Source: Archangium violaceum Cb vi76
GTDB taxonomy: Bacteria > Myxococcota > Myxococcia > Myxococcales > Myxococcaceae
Assembly: GCF_000733295.1 (NCBI RefSeq)
Contig: NZ_JPMI01000079.1
Location: forward strand, 62,001-126,000
Reading direction: 5' to 3'
Length of the DNA: 64,000 bases
The notes under the pieces are model-generated. The model did no database searches. It saw nothing but the letters and a program-made list of their open reading frames with translations, and was not told the origin of the DNA. The translations under genes and the position numbers were made by a program. This document shows positions 8,071 to 16,295 of this stretch, piece after piece (positions within the stretch are counted from its first letter, which is position 1; every line of letters begins with the position of its first letter).

Positions 8071-9075
8071 CTATACGAGCCGCATGGAGATGCCCCGGAC
8101 GTCGTGCGGACCCCTGTCCAAAAGGACGAATCCTCGCCACAGCAGCAGGACCTGATGGGCATCCGTGTCGAGGATGACGGTATCGAGGTGCAGTTGCGGC
8201 GTGATGCTGCCACCCATCCGGATTGTCACGGCAGGAGGTGTCTGGCGCGGGAGAGAAAAGGCGAGGCGGCCCTTGGGTGATGCGTTCGCGATGATGACGG
8301 GTTCACCGCCCTTGAGATGGCTGGGAGCGATGAGACCTGGTGCCGCGGCGTTGAAGAAGCGCTGGTCGAAGTCCCTGGGCAGCAGTGGCTTGCGCGTCTT
8401 GTTCCAGGCTTCGTCATAGGTGCCCGCGTAGGCTGCACGTGGCTGCCAGTGCGGGGAGGTGAAGCCAAAACCCACGGGCGTCACCCGCTGGCCGAACTCG
8501 CGCAGGGGCGCTTCCGGGTCCTCAAGATTGGGCAGTTTCAAACCCTCTTCAAAGTGGCGAGGGCTGGCCCGGAAACCCACGCCCACGGGGTTACGCGGCT
8601 CGAATGCAGGCTTTTGTGTATCCGTCCGGTCCCAGCCGCCGAAGGCGCGCTCCCAGGTCAGGGGCATTCGCTCGAAGGGCAGCGGCTTCGTCATGGAGAC
8701 CTTGCCCATGCTCTTGAACCAGGTCCGCTCCCCCACCACTCGCACCATCTTCTTCAGCGGACCCACCTGTAGGGCCACCCATACCTCGGTGGCGCTCTTC
8801 TGGAGAGGGTACGCATGCCCAATGAGGGCTACATCCGTCGTGAGCTTGGTGAAGGCGCACTCCGGCTCATATTTGTAGCTGGACTCGCCCGGCTCGCCCC
8901 AGGACTCACCACCCAGGTTGACCGGAACCTGCTTCGGGGCAAGTCGCAACTCCTCTCCATGAATGTCGTAGGTAGCCTTCACCACCAACGTGAGGAGCGG
9001 GCGCCCATGCTCGTCGGCAACGTACACCTGCTCGAAAGCGAAGGGCGTCTCGTTCTCGATGTTTGCGTGTGGCAC
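8071..9075 (-). CDS. DUF2169 family T6SS cargo adaptor
   Basis: This encodes 334 residues from GTG 9075, preceded by a strong GGAGGGGGG ribosome site. The longer ATG frame has no such site. Family features are IENETPFAFEQVYVADEHGR, VVKATYDI, LTWERAFGGWD, EPRNPVGVGF and WQPRAAYAGTYDEAW. DUF2169 proteins sit next to PAAR-like DUF4150 genes and are thought to be adaptors that mount effectors. It is the first gene of the eight-gene operon. The promoter should lie in 9076-9138, just after the rimO terminator. Confidence 0.82.
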   Translation of the reverse strand: MPHANIENETPFAFEQVYVADEHGRPLLTLVVKATYDIHGEELRLAPKQVPVNLGGESWGEPGESSYKYEPECAFTKLTTDVALIGHAYPLQKSATEVWVALQVGPLKKMVRVVGERTWFKSMGKVSMTKPLPFERMPLTWERAFGGWDRTDTQKPAFEPRNPVGVGFRASPRHFEEGLKLPNLEDPEAPLREFGQRVTPVGFGFTSPHWQPRAAYAGTYDEAWNKTRKPLLPRDFDQRFFNAAAPGLIAPSHLKGGEPVIIANASPKGRLAFSLPRQTPPAVTIRMGGSITPQLHLDTVILDTDAHQVLLLWRGFVLLDRGPHDVRGISMRLV

Positions 9076-9138
9076 GGAGCTTCCCCCCTCCAGCGGACCC
9101 TCATCATACCTTGTTCTGTCTCTCCCTGGCACACACAT

Positions 9139-9172
9139 CAAAAAAGGCGGCCCCCTGGAGGAGGACCGCCTT
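9139..9172 (-). terminator. Rho-independent terminator of the rimO operon
   Basis: On the minus strand a perfect AAGGCGG/CCGCCTT stem, extended inward by further G-C and G-T pairs, is followed by six T. It lies 42 bases after the rimO stop and about 64 bases before the DUF2169 start. It separates the housekeeping operon from the secretion-cargo operon. Confidence 0.85.
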
Positions 9173-9214
9173 GCCGATAGCCCGTTGGGCTTGTCTAGCC
9201 TGTCCTGGGGGACG

Positions 9215-10624
9215 TCAGCGCTGCGACGTCACCACGGGCATGGGGAAGGCCTCGCGCGGCTTGTGCACGCGATCCTTCGGGTTGGGGCGCTCGACCACCT
9301 TGGCGATCAGGTCGTAGTCGTGCGCCTCCGTCACCTCCACGGTGACGAACTCGCCCGGGTAGGCCAGACCGTCGTTGATGTAGACCAGTCCGTCGATCTC
9401 CGGCGCCTGGCCCTCGTGGCGGCCCACCAGCAGGTGCTCGGACTCCTCGCTCGGGCCCTCCACCAGGACCTCGATGCGCTGCCCCACGAGCTTCTTGTTC
9501 TGCTCGCGGTTGATGCGCTTCTGGATGGCCATCACCTCGCGCCACCGGCGCTCGATGGTCTGCTTCGGCACCTTGTTCTCGTACTCGTACGCCGCCGTGC
9601 CTTCCTCGTCCGAGTACTGGAACACGCCGAGCCGCTCGAAGCGCTGCTCCTTCACGAACTCCTTGAGCAGCTCGAAGTCCTCCTCGGTCTCGCCGGGCAG
9701 GCCGACGATCATCGAGGTGCGCATCACCAGCCCCGGCACCCGGGCGCGCAGCTTCGTCAGCAGCTCCTTGAGGAACTTGCTGTCCCGGCCGCGCTTCATC
9801 GACAGCAGCAGCTTGTCGCTCGCGTGCTGCAGCGGCATGTCCAGGTACCGGGCGATCTTCTTCTCCGTCGCCATCAGCTCGATGAGCTCGTCGGTGAAGA
9901 CGCGCGGGTAGGCGTAGTGCAGGCGGATCCACTTCACGTCCACCTTCACCAGCTCGCGCAGCAGGTCATGCAGCTTGGGCTTGCCGGGCAGGTCATGCCC
10001 GTAGGCCGTCAGATCCTGCGCCACGAGGTTCAGCTCCTGCACGCCCTGCTCGGACAGGCGCTGGGCCTCGGCGACGACGTCCGCGATGGGGCGCGAGCGC
10101 TGGCCACCGCGCAGCGTGGGGATGATGCAGAAGGCGCACGCGTTGTCGCAGCCCTCGGAGATCTTCAGGTATGCCGTGTAGGACGGCATCGAGTTCTCGC
10201 GCGGCGTCTGCGCGTCGTGGATGTAGTCCGGATCCGGAATCACCTGGCGCGGGCTGGCCTCGGCGGCGAGCAGATCGCCAATCTGGGCGTAGGCGCTCGT
10301 GCCGAGGAAGTGGTCCACCTCGGGCATCTCCTTGGAGAGCTCGGCGCCGTAGCGCTGCGAGAGGCAACCGGTGACGACGAGGGTGCTGCACTCCCCCGAC
10401 TTCTTGTACTCGGCCATCTCCAGGATGGAGTCCACCGACTCCTGCTTGGCGGGCCCGATGAAGGCACAGGTATTGACGACGATGACCTGGGCCGCGGCGG
10501 GGTCCTGTACCAGCGAGTAACCCCGCTGCTTGAGGGTGCCGAGCATCACCTCGGAGTCCACCCGGTTCTTCGGGCAGCCGAGGGTCATCATGTAGAGGCT
10601 CTTGGTCTCTGGGGGATTCTGCAC
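9215..10624 (-). CDS. rimO: Ribosomal protein S12 methylthiotransferase RimO
   Basis: This encodes 469 residues. RimO adds a methylthio group to an Asp of ribosomal protein S12 using two 4Fe-4S clusters. The N-terminal UPF0004 domain carries Cys17 ([12 protein letters not shown]), Cys53 (NTCAFI) and Cys87 (VTGCLSQRY). The radical-SAM domain has [11 protein letters not shown] (Cys159, 163, 166) and [12 protein letters not shown]. The C-terminal ~65 residues form the TRAM domain. PKNRVDSE favours RimO over MiaB. It is the last gene of an operon with RNase J and YajQ; the gap to the upstream gene is 9 bases. Confidence 0.95.
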   Translation of the reverse strand: MQNPPETKSLYMMTLGCPKNRVDSEVMLGTLKQRGYSLVQDPAAAQVIVVNTCAFIGPAKQESVDSILEMAEYKKSGECSTLVVTGCLSQRYGAELSKEMPEVDHFLGTSAYAQIGDLLAAEASPRQVIPDPDYIHDAQTPRENSMPSYTAYLKISEGCDNACAFCIIPTLRGGQRSRPIADVVAEAQRLSEQGVQELNLVAQDLTAYGHDLPGKPKLHDLLRELVKVDVKWIRLHYAYPRVFTDELIELMATEKKIARYLDMPLQHASDKLLLSMKRGRDSKFLKELLTKLRARVPGLVMRTSMIVGLPGETEEDFELLKEFVKEQRFERLGVFQYSDEEGTAAYEYENKVPKQTIERRWREVMAIQKRINREQNKKLVGQRIEVLVEGPSEESEHLLVGRHEGQAPEIDGLVYINDGLAYPGEFVTVEVTEAHDYDLIAKVVERPNPKDRVHKPREAFPMPVVTSQR

Positions 10625-10633
10625 AGCTGTACC

Positions 10634-11758
10634 TTACCGCTTTCCGAGTTCGGTCCGCTCGAAGTGGTCGCCACTCCAAGCAAAGTTGATGGTCGGGCCG
10701 TTCGAGTAACGGATGCTCAACGCGCCCTCTTCATCGAGCACCACCGAGGTGGCTCGTCCCAGTGCACAGGTAGCGGCCGGCCACTCGAGCACCCGTTGCG
10801 CCGTCTTCCCCTTCACCATGTAGAGGCCCAGGCGCAATTCCTTGTCCGCGTCACACGTGCCATTGGCGGTGTAGGGGCTCTCGCCCGACAACACCACCAG
10901 CAGGGTCTTTCCATTCGGCAGCAGGAGCGTCTTGGGGACGTTCACCCCCGCCGACGCCGCGTCCACCGTCTTGGGAGCCACCAGCACCTCCAGCAGCTCG
11001 GGCGTGAGGGGCTCGTCCGCCTCCACCCAGTTCGGGTAGTGGAGGATGCCGTAGCCCAGCCAGCCGTCCGGCTGGCCCTCGAGCCCGATGACGTCCTGGG
11101 GCGGCTTCAGCTTGAGGCCCTTGCGGAAGTCGTCCGGCAGCCGGAGGGCCTCGCCCTCCATGGCGCCACCCTTGCAGTTGGAGACGGCCGGGGGGGTGGA
11201 GCCCTCCGCGTCCACGTCCTCGTAGGTGAGGCACAGATCGAAGGTGAGCGGCCCCTCGGCGGGGAAGCGCGGCAGGGCCCGGGCGGGGATGGCCACCTCG
11301 AGCGCCAGGGTGTTGTCCTTGCGCTTCACGCCCACTTCCACCAGCTCCTGGGCGTACCGGGAGGTACCGCTCTCCGGCGGCGAGGCCCGCTTGCCGTCGA
11401 AGGCGAAGCGGAAGATGTGGCCGCTGGCGGTGGTGCCGGCGTCCGGGAAGAAGACGGTGAGGGTGAGCAGATCCTTGGCCTGGAGCTGATCGTCCGTGGC
11501 CTCCACCCCCACGAAGAGGGTGTCCTTGCGCCACCCGGCGCGAGCGGTGAACGAGGCGCTCGCGTCCACGGAGGCCGGCGGCTTCACGGTGAGCGTGGCG
11601 GGGAAGTCCTTGAGGTTGCCGTCGAGCTTCGGCGCGCGCGCCAGCGAGGGCACGGACTTCACCGTGCGGGGCTTCGCGGGGGCCTGCTCCTTCTCCTGGG
11701 CGAAGGTGGCCCCTGGCACGAGCGCCCAGAGGAGGGCGGAAACGACGAGTGAGCGCAC
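10634..11758 (-). CDS. Secreted protein with CBM9-like N-terminal domain
   Basis: This encodes 374 residues with a clear signal peptide (MRSLVVSALLWALVPGATFA, cut before QEKEQ). After a short linker, LARAPKLDGNLKDFP and ARAGWRKDTLFVGVEATDD look like a family 9 carbohydrate-binding/DOMON-type beta-sandwich over residues ~40-200. The remainder is a beta-rich domain ending SIRYSNGPTINFAWSGD. No catalytic motif is visible. It lies 2 bases after yajQ and 9 before rimO, so it is transcribed with translation and RNA-processing genes, an unexpected partner for an exported protein. Confidence 0.7.
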   Translation of the reverse strand: MRSLVVSALLWALVPGATFAQEKEQAPAKPRTVKSVPSLARAPKLDGNLKDFPATLTVKPPASVDASASFTARAGWRKDTLFVGVEATDDQLQAKDLLTLTVFFPDAGTTASGHIFRFAFDGKRASPPESGTSRYAQELVEVGVKRKDNTLALEVAIPARALPRFPAEGPLTFDLCLTYEDVDAEGSTPPAVSNCKGGAMEGEALRLPDDFRKGLKLKPPQDVIGLEGQPDGWLGYGILHYPNWVEADEPLTPELLEVLVAPKTVDAASAGVNVPKTLLLPNGKTLLVVLSGESPYTANGTCDADKELRLGLYMVKGKTAQRVLEWPAATCALGRATSVVLDEEGALSIRYSNGPTINFAWSGDHFERTELGKR

Positions 11759-11760
11759 GG

Positions 11761-12258
11761 CTAGTCCCGGAAGTTGGTGAACTGCATGTCGAGCTTCAGC
11801 TTGTCCGCTTCCTTCCGGAAGAGGGCGATGGCGGCCTGCAGGTCGTCCTTGTTCTTGCCCGTCACCCGGAGCTGATCCGCCTGGATGGAGCCCTGCACCT
11901 TCATCTTGGAGTCCTTGAGCAGCTTCACCAGCTCCTTGGACTTCTCCACCGGAATGCCCTGCTGCAGCTTGATGAGCTGCTTCACGTTGGACAGGCCCGT
12001 CTTCTCGATGGGCTCGTACTCCAGCGCCAGCAGCGAGATGCCGCGCTTGGCCAGCTTGGAGAGCAGGACTTCCTTGGCGGCCTGGACCTTGTCCTCGCTG
12101 TTGGCCTTCACCGTGATGGAGGTTCTATCCGGCGCGAGCACGATGTCCCCGTTGACGCCTTGGAAGTCGTAACGGGTGGAGATCTCCTTCTTGGCCTGGT
12201 TGACCGCGTTGTCCAGCTCGGCAATGTCGATTTTGGAGACGACGTCGAAGGAAGGCAT
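11761..12258 (-). CDS. yajQ: YajQ family nucleotide-binding protein
   Basis: This encodes 165 residues from the ATG giving MPSFDVVSKIDIAELDNAVN, the family's usual start. RYDFQG, LALEYEPIEKTG and GKNKDDLQAAIALFRK are typical of YajQ (DUF520), two RRM-like folds. Some members bind cyclic di-GMP and act in gene regulation. The gene starts 17 bases after the RNase J stop and is clearly co-transcribed. Confidence 0.92.
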   Translation of the reverse strand: MPSFDVVSKIDIAELDNAVNQAKKEISTRYDFQGVNGDIVLAPDRTSITVKANSEDKVQAAKEVLLSKLAKRGISLLALEYEPIEKTGLSNVKQLIKLQQGIPVEKSKELVKLLKDSKMKVQGSIQADQLRVTGKNKDDLQAAIALFRKEADKLKLDMQFTNFRD

Positions 12259-12275
12259 GTCGGTTCGCGCCCTTA

Positions 12276-13919
12276 TCACACCTTGATGACCATCGGCACC
12301 ACGACGGGCCGCTTGGATGTATACAGCTTGAAGGCCCGGCGCACCGCCTTGGCCAGCTCCTCCCGCACCCGGGCGTCATCCCCCCGGAGTTGCTGGGACA
12401 TCTCCAGGAAGAAGGCCCGGGCGTCCTCGGCCACCCGGGGCAGCAGGACCTGCTCGTCCAGGTTGAGCCCCTGTCCGGACAGCTGGGGGCCCGCCAGGAC
12501 GGACAGGCTGGCCCGTTCGATTACCAGGGCCGCCACGATGATGCCCGTCTCGGCGATGCGGGTGCGCTCCTGGAGGATGTCGGGGGTCACCACACCCTGG
12601 CCGAACCGGTCCTGGTAGATGCGGCCGGTCTGGACGCTGCCCGAGAAGCGGCCCCGGCCCTCCTCGAAGACGAGCAGATCCCCATCGTGGGCCAGCAGGA
12701 GCTGGTCGGGGGAGAGCCCGGATTCCTTGGCGGTGGCCAGGTGTCGGTGGAGGTGGTGCAGCTCGCCGTGGATGGGGACGAAGTTCTTGGGGCGCACCAG
12801 GTCCAGCACCCGCCGCTGCTGGGGTTGGCTGGCGTGGCCGGACACGTGAATGCCCGGCTCCAGGTCCGGGTAGACGACGCGGGCGCCGCGCCAGAGGAGC
12901 TGGTCGATGAGGCCGGACACGGCGCGCTCGTTGCCGGGGATGGCGCGGGCACTGAGGACGACGAGGTCCCCCGGGCCCAGGCGAAGGGGGCCGTCCCCGG
13001 CGGCGAGCTGGGAGAGGCCGGCGCGGGGCTCGGCCTGGGAGCCGGTGGCGAGCACCAACAGGCGCTCCGGGGGGAGTCTGGCCGCGTCCTCGAGCGGGAC
13101 GAAGAGCCCGTCGGTGACGGAGGGGAGGAAGCCGAGCTCCCGGGCCATCTCGATGTTGCGCATCATGCTGCGCCCCATCGTCACCACCTTGCGCTCCAGC
13201 GTCCGCGCCAGGTCCAGCACGTGGTGGATGCGGTGCAGGTTGGAGGCGAACATGCTCACCACGATGCGGCCGGACACGTCGCGGAAGAGCCGCTCGAAGG
13301 TCTGCTCCACCTCGCGCTCGCTGCCCGTCTCGTGGGTGCGCTCGGAGTTGGTGGAGTCGGACAGGAGGCAGAGCACGCCCTGGTCACCGAGCTCGCCCCA
13401 GCGCTCCAGGTCGGTGCGCAGGCCGTCGATGGGGTCCGGGTCCAGCTTGAAGTCGCCGGTGTGGATGAGGGGGCCCTCGGGGGTGTGGACGACGTAGCCC
13501 ACGGCGTCGGGCACGGTGTGGGTGACGCGGGTGGCCTCGACCTTGAAGTGGGCGCCCACGGGGAAGGGGTTGCGGGGCTCTATCTCCCGCAGGTCCGCCT
13601 CCACGCCCAGCTCGCGGAGCCGGTGGCGCACCATCCCGAGCGTGAAGCGGGTGCCGTAGACGGGGACGGGCACCTCGTTGAGCAGGAAGGGCAGGGCGCC
13701 GACGTGGTCCTCGTGACCATGGGTGAGGAGGATGCCCTTGAGCAGGGAGGCGTTCCGCCGGAGGTAGGTGAAGTCCGGGAGGATGATGTCCACGCCCAGG
13801 GTGCCCATGGGGGGGAACATCAGCCCGCAGTCGATGAGGAGCATCTCCCCACGGCAGGCGATGACCATCGCGTTGAGGCCAATCTCGCCGAGTCCTCCGA
13901 GGGGAATCACGTGGAGCAT
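12276..13919 (-). CDS. rnj: Ribonuclease J
   Basis: This encodes 547 residues. It is a metallo-beta-lactamase/beta-CASP ribonuclease with 5' exo- and endo-activity in RNA turnover. The zinc motif HGHEDH is at residues 67-72. HTGDFKLDPDPIDG, LLSDSTN, ATGSQAEP (beta-CASP) and HVSGHASQPQQ follow in order. The C-terminal ~100 residues match the RNase J tail. It is the first gene of the operon; upstream lies a repeat arm (13974) and a small membrane-protein gene. Confidence 0.93.
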   Translation of the reverse strand: MLHVIPLGGLGEIGLNAMVIACRGEMLLIDCGLMFPPMGTLGVDIILPDFTYLRRNASLLKGILLTHGHEDHVGALPFLLNEVPVPVYGTRFTLGMVRHRLRELGVEADLREIEPRNPFPVGAHFKVEATRVTHTVPDAVGYVVHTPEGPLIHTGDFKLDPDPIDGLRTDLERWGELGDQGVLCLLSDSTNSERTHETGSEREVEQTFERLFRDVSGRIVVSMFASNLHRIHHVLDLARTLERKVVTMGRSMMRNIEMARELGFLPSVTDGLFVPLEDAARLPPERLLVLATGSQAEPRAGLSQLAAGDGPLRLGPGDLVVLSARAIPGNERAVSGLIDQLLWRGARVVYPDLEPGIHVSGHASQPQQRRVLDLVRPKNFVPIHGELHHLHRHLATAKESGLSPDQLLLAHDGDLLVFEEGRGRFSGSVQTGRIYQDRFGQGVVTPDILQERTRIAETGIIVAALVIERASLSVLAGPQLSGQGLNLDEQVLLPRVAEDARAFFLEMSQQLRGDDARVREELAKAVRRAFKLYTSKRPVVVPMVIKV

Positions 13920-13973
13920 GCGTCTACATATATGGCCACGAAGGGGCAGGCGGCCTCAGGAATCGCCCGCCCA

Positions 13974-14009
13974 CTCCCTCTCCCCCTGGGAGAGGGCTGG
14001 GGTGAGGGT
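13974..14009. repeat. Dispersed palindromic repeat, arm B
   Basis: The core reads CTCCCTCTCCCCCTGGGAGA, then GGGCTGGGGTGAGGG. It is the same arm type as at 371. It lies between the start of RNase J and the stop codon of the small membrane-protein gene, whose stop directly abuts it. Confidence 0.75.
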
Positions 14010-14213
14010 CTAGGGGGGCGGGGGTTCCTCCTCCTTCCGGAGTACCTCGGCCGGCAGGTTGCGGCGCAGGGGCTCCAGGATGACGACGATCCAGGCCGTC
14101 AGGGGCGAGGGCAGGGCCACCAGGCCCAGGATGAACAGGAAGCGGAGCACACGAAAGGCAAGGCGCAGGCTGGCGCGCACGAAGGTGCGCACGGCCTTGG
14201 GAAGCAAGGTCAT
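14010..14213 (-). CDS. Small membrane protein of unknown function
   Basis: This encodes 67 residues from ATG 14213, preceded by GGAGGAG at a good distance. One or two hydrophobic stretches (FRVLRFLFILGLVALPSPLTAWIVVIL) follow a basic amphipathic N-terminus. The end is acidic and Pro-rich (LRKEEEPPPP). The Pro codons lie right next to a repeat arm, so the tail may have been altered by the repeat. No family is recognised. Confidence 0.6.
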   Translation of the reverse strand: MTLLPKAVRTFVRASLRLAFRVLRFLFILGLVALPSPLTAWIVVILEPLRRNLPAEVLRKEEEPPPP

Positions 14214-14264
14214 GACGGACTCCTCCATCGAAGAGACACTCCAGGAACGGGACCCCGGAGCGGC

Positions 14265-14570
14265 TCAGTGGAGGAGCGCGCGATGCGTGAGGAAGAGGCG
14301 GCGCGGTGGCCCTGGCGCACGGGCCTCGCGGATGCCTCCGATGGAGAGCGGACGCGAGATGCGCCGCACACCCTCCGAGCCCTCCTGCCCACGATGCACG
14401 GGAGCCCGGGCGACGACATGGGGCCTCTCGGACTCGCTCCGCTCGAGCAGGACGGCCACCACGGCCGTGGCGGCCGGGGGCGTGTGCGCCGACGCACTGG
14501 CCCCGACGAGCGCGAGGCACGCCAGCGCCAGCCTCAGCCAGCGAGCCATGTGGTGCAGAGGACTGGACAT
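14265..14570 (-). CDS. Possible small secreted protein
   Basis: This encodes up to 101 residues. A good signal peptide (MARWLRLALACLALVGASAS, from an internal Met at residue 8, cut after SA) precedes a short basic mature part with several Arg/Pro. The upstream ATG at 14570 has a GAGG site, so I keep it. Nothing in the mature region is recognisable. The coding call rests mainly on the signal peptide and start site. Confidence 0.45.
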   Translation of the reverse strand: MSSPLHHMARWLRLALACLALVGASASAHTPPAATAVVAVLLERSESERPHVVARAPVHRGQEGSEGVRRISRPLSIGGIREARAPGPPRRLFLTHRALLH

Positions 14571-14712
14571 CGGACCTCAACGTAGCCACGAAGGCGCTTC
14601 CGTCAAACCGCCCTCGCGTCGCACACCGTCCGAGCCGCTGGCGCTCTCCGCCGGGACGAAGTACGCAAGGGGCTGGATGTCCCGCTCCTCCGGGCGGGAG
14701 AAAGGATCCTCT

Positions 14713-15534
14713 GTGAGCACGCTGAAGGGGAAGACCCTGTTCATCACCGGCGCGAGCCGCGGTATCGGCCTGGCCATCGCGAAGCGCGCGGCCCAGGACG
14801 GCGCCAACGTCGTCATCGCCGCCAAGACGGCCGAGCCCCACCCGAAGCTGCCTGGCACCATCTATTCGGCCGCCGAGGAGATCGAGAAGGCCGGTGGCAA
14901 GGCACTGCCCCTGATGGTGGACATCCGTTTCGAGGATCAACTCCACGCCGCGGTGAAGCAGACGGTGGAGCGCTTTGGCGGCATCGACATCCTCGTGAAC
15001 AACGCCAGCGCCATCAGCCTGACGGGCACGCTGGAGACGCCGATGAAGAAGTTCGACCTGATGTTCGGCGTCAACGTGCGTGGCACCTACGCCACCACCC
15101 AGGCCTGTCTGCCCGAGCTGCTCAAGGCGAAGAACCCGCACGTCCTCACCCTGTCGCCGCCGCTCAACATGAAGCCCAAGTGGTTCGAGAACCACGTGGC
15201 CTACACCATGGCCAAGTACGGCATGAGCATGTGCGTGCTCGGCATGGCGGAGGAGTTCCGGGACAAGGGCGTGGCCTTCAACGCGCTCTGGCCGCGCACC
15301 GTCATCGCCACCGCGGCCATCAACATGATCGGCGGCCAGGACATGATGGAGGCCAGCCGTACTCCGGAGATCATGGCCGACGCGGCCCACGTCATCCTCA
15401 CCCGTGACAGCCGCTCGAGCACCGGCAACTTCTTCATCGACGAGGACCTGCTCCGAGAGACGGGCGTGAAGGACTTCTCCAAGTACCTGGTGAAGCCCGG
15501 CACCGAGCCGATGCAGGACTTCTTCCTCGACTGA
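14713..15534 (+). CDS. Short-chain dehydrogenase, HSDL2-like
   Basis: This encodes 273 residues from GTG 14713, which has AAGGA 6 bases upstream; the frame is open further back. The Rossmann motif is TGASRGIG (near residues 10-17), with NNAS downstream. The catalytic block HVLTLSPPLNMKPKWFENHV, then AYTMAKYGM supplies Ser, Tyr and Lys. The unusual LSPPLN segment and ALWPRT match the human HSDL2-type SDR domain, but the C-terminal SCP2 lipid-binding domain is absent. A likely role is oxidation or reduction of a fatty or hydroxylated lipid; the substrate is unknown. Confidence 0.85.
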   Translation: MSTLKGKTLFITGASRGIGLAIAKRAAQDGANVVIAAKTAEPHPKLPGTIYSAAEEIEKAGGKALPLMVDIRFEDQLHAAVKQTVERFGGIDILVNNASAISLTGTLETPMKKFDLMFGVNVRGTYATTQACLPELLKAKNPHVLTLSPPLNMKPKWFENHVAYTMAKYGMSMCVLGMAEEFRDKGVAFNALWPRTVIATAAINMIGGQDMMEASRTPEIMADAAHVILTRDSRSSTGNFFIDEDLLRETGVKDFSKYLVKPGTEPMQDFFLD

Positions 15535-15539
15535 GGCGG

Positions 15540-15683
15540 ATGACGCGTCTCGAACACCTTCGCGGGGTCCATGCGGCGGCGCTGCTCCGGGAGTTCCTGG
15601 CCCGCGAGCACGGGCCGGAGCGGAGCTGGGCCGCCGGTGGCATGGCGGGCAAGCCGCACCTGGAGTGGGTGCTGCGGCTCTAG
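15540..15683 (+). CDS. Very short ORF, doubtful
   Basis: An ATG directly after the SDR stop opens 47 residues (MTRLEHLRGVHAAALLREFL and on to LEWVLRL). It has a weak GAGG overlapping the preceding stop. It may be a coupled small protein or the remnant of a longer gene joined to the decayed DUF4116 sequence that follows. No family is recognised. Confidence 0.25.
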   Translation: MTRLEHLRGVHAAALLREFLAREHGPERSWAAGGMAGKPHLEWVLRL

Positions 15684-16040
15684 TGGAGGTGCTCGCGCCC
15701 TTCTTCCTCCGGCTCGAGGCGGCGGGGCTCCAGAGCCTCGTTCTCGCCCTTGATCCCCTGGCCCAGGACGTGGGCACCCTTCCTGTCGAGAGACTCCGCT
15801 CGGCCATCACCGAGTGGGGCATGCCCTTGTGCTTCGTTCCCGAGGAGCGCCGCGGAGCTGTGCCGCCTGGCCGTGGCGCGCGATGGTGGGTCCCTGCAAT
15901 ACGTTCCCTTCGCCTTGCGAGACCGGGAGCTCTGTCTCACGGCCGTGGAGAAGGGGGCCTCCCTCGGATACGTGCCCGACACGTTGAGGGACCGGGAGGT
16001 AATCAGGCTCTGGTGTAGCGAGCCCTTGGGGCCCCCATGA
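15684..16040 (+). pseudogene. Decayed DUF4116-repeat gene with frameshift
   Basis: DUF4116 repeats read roughly as an aliphatic helix, then YVPE-x-LRDRE. They are visible here in two frames. One frame gives SAITEWGMPLCFVPEERR up to about 15850. The frame shifted by one base gives AELCRLAVARDGGSLQYVPF, ALRDRELCLTAVEKGASLGY and VPDTLRDREV from about 15850 on. Rejoining the frames restores three successive repeats, so one indel near 15845-15855 broke the gene. No start or ribosome site is evident. From 16041 to 16240 I see nothing coding. Confidence 0.55.
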
Positions 16041-16295
16041 CCGAGAGTCTCTCGGAGTGACGGTCATGCTCGCGCGAGTTCTCGATGAGCCAGCCTGTTG
16101 CAGGGGCGTCCGGAGCACGAACTGGCGCGAGCCGCCGTCACATCCGCGCGGAGCCCACTCATCGCTTCTCCTGCGCCCTCAGGAAGCGCTCCTCCGGCGG
16201 TGCCAGGAGCATCCGGTTTCGACCGGCGTTCGAGCAGGGCGGAGCCGTGAATTCATTCCAAAATTAGAATTGATGAGTCTTCAAGGAGTCGTGCA

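Noticed and set aside
8990-11752. A 920-codon plus-strand frame over rimO and its neighbours
   Set aside because: It is antisense to clearly coding genes (RimO motifs, signal peptide). Its composition is Leu/Arg/His/Gly-rich, typical of the mirror frame of high-GC genes.
12390-14585. A 731-codon plus-strand frame over RNase J
   Set aside because: It mirrors RNase J, whose HGHEDH motif and full length are unmistakable. The rest runs through repeat DNA.
14059-14712. N-terminal extension of the HSDL2-like SDR
   Set aside because: The upstream part of the open frame is Arg/Pro-rich mirror sequence of two small minus-strand genes; the GTG at 14713 has a proper ribosome site.
13924-15822. A 632-codon minus-strand frame opposite the SDR
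   Set aside because: It is antisense to a well-supported SDR and uses repeat DNA as its C-terminus.
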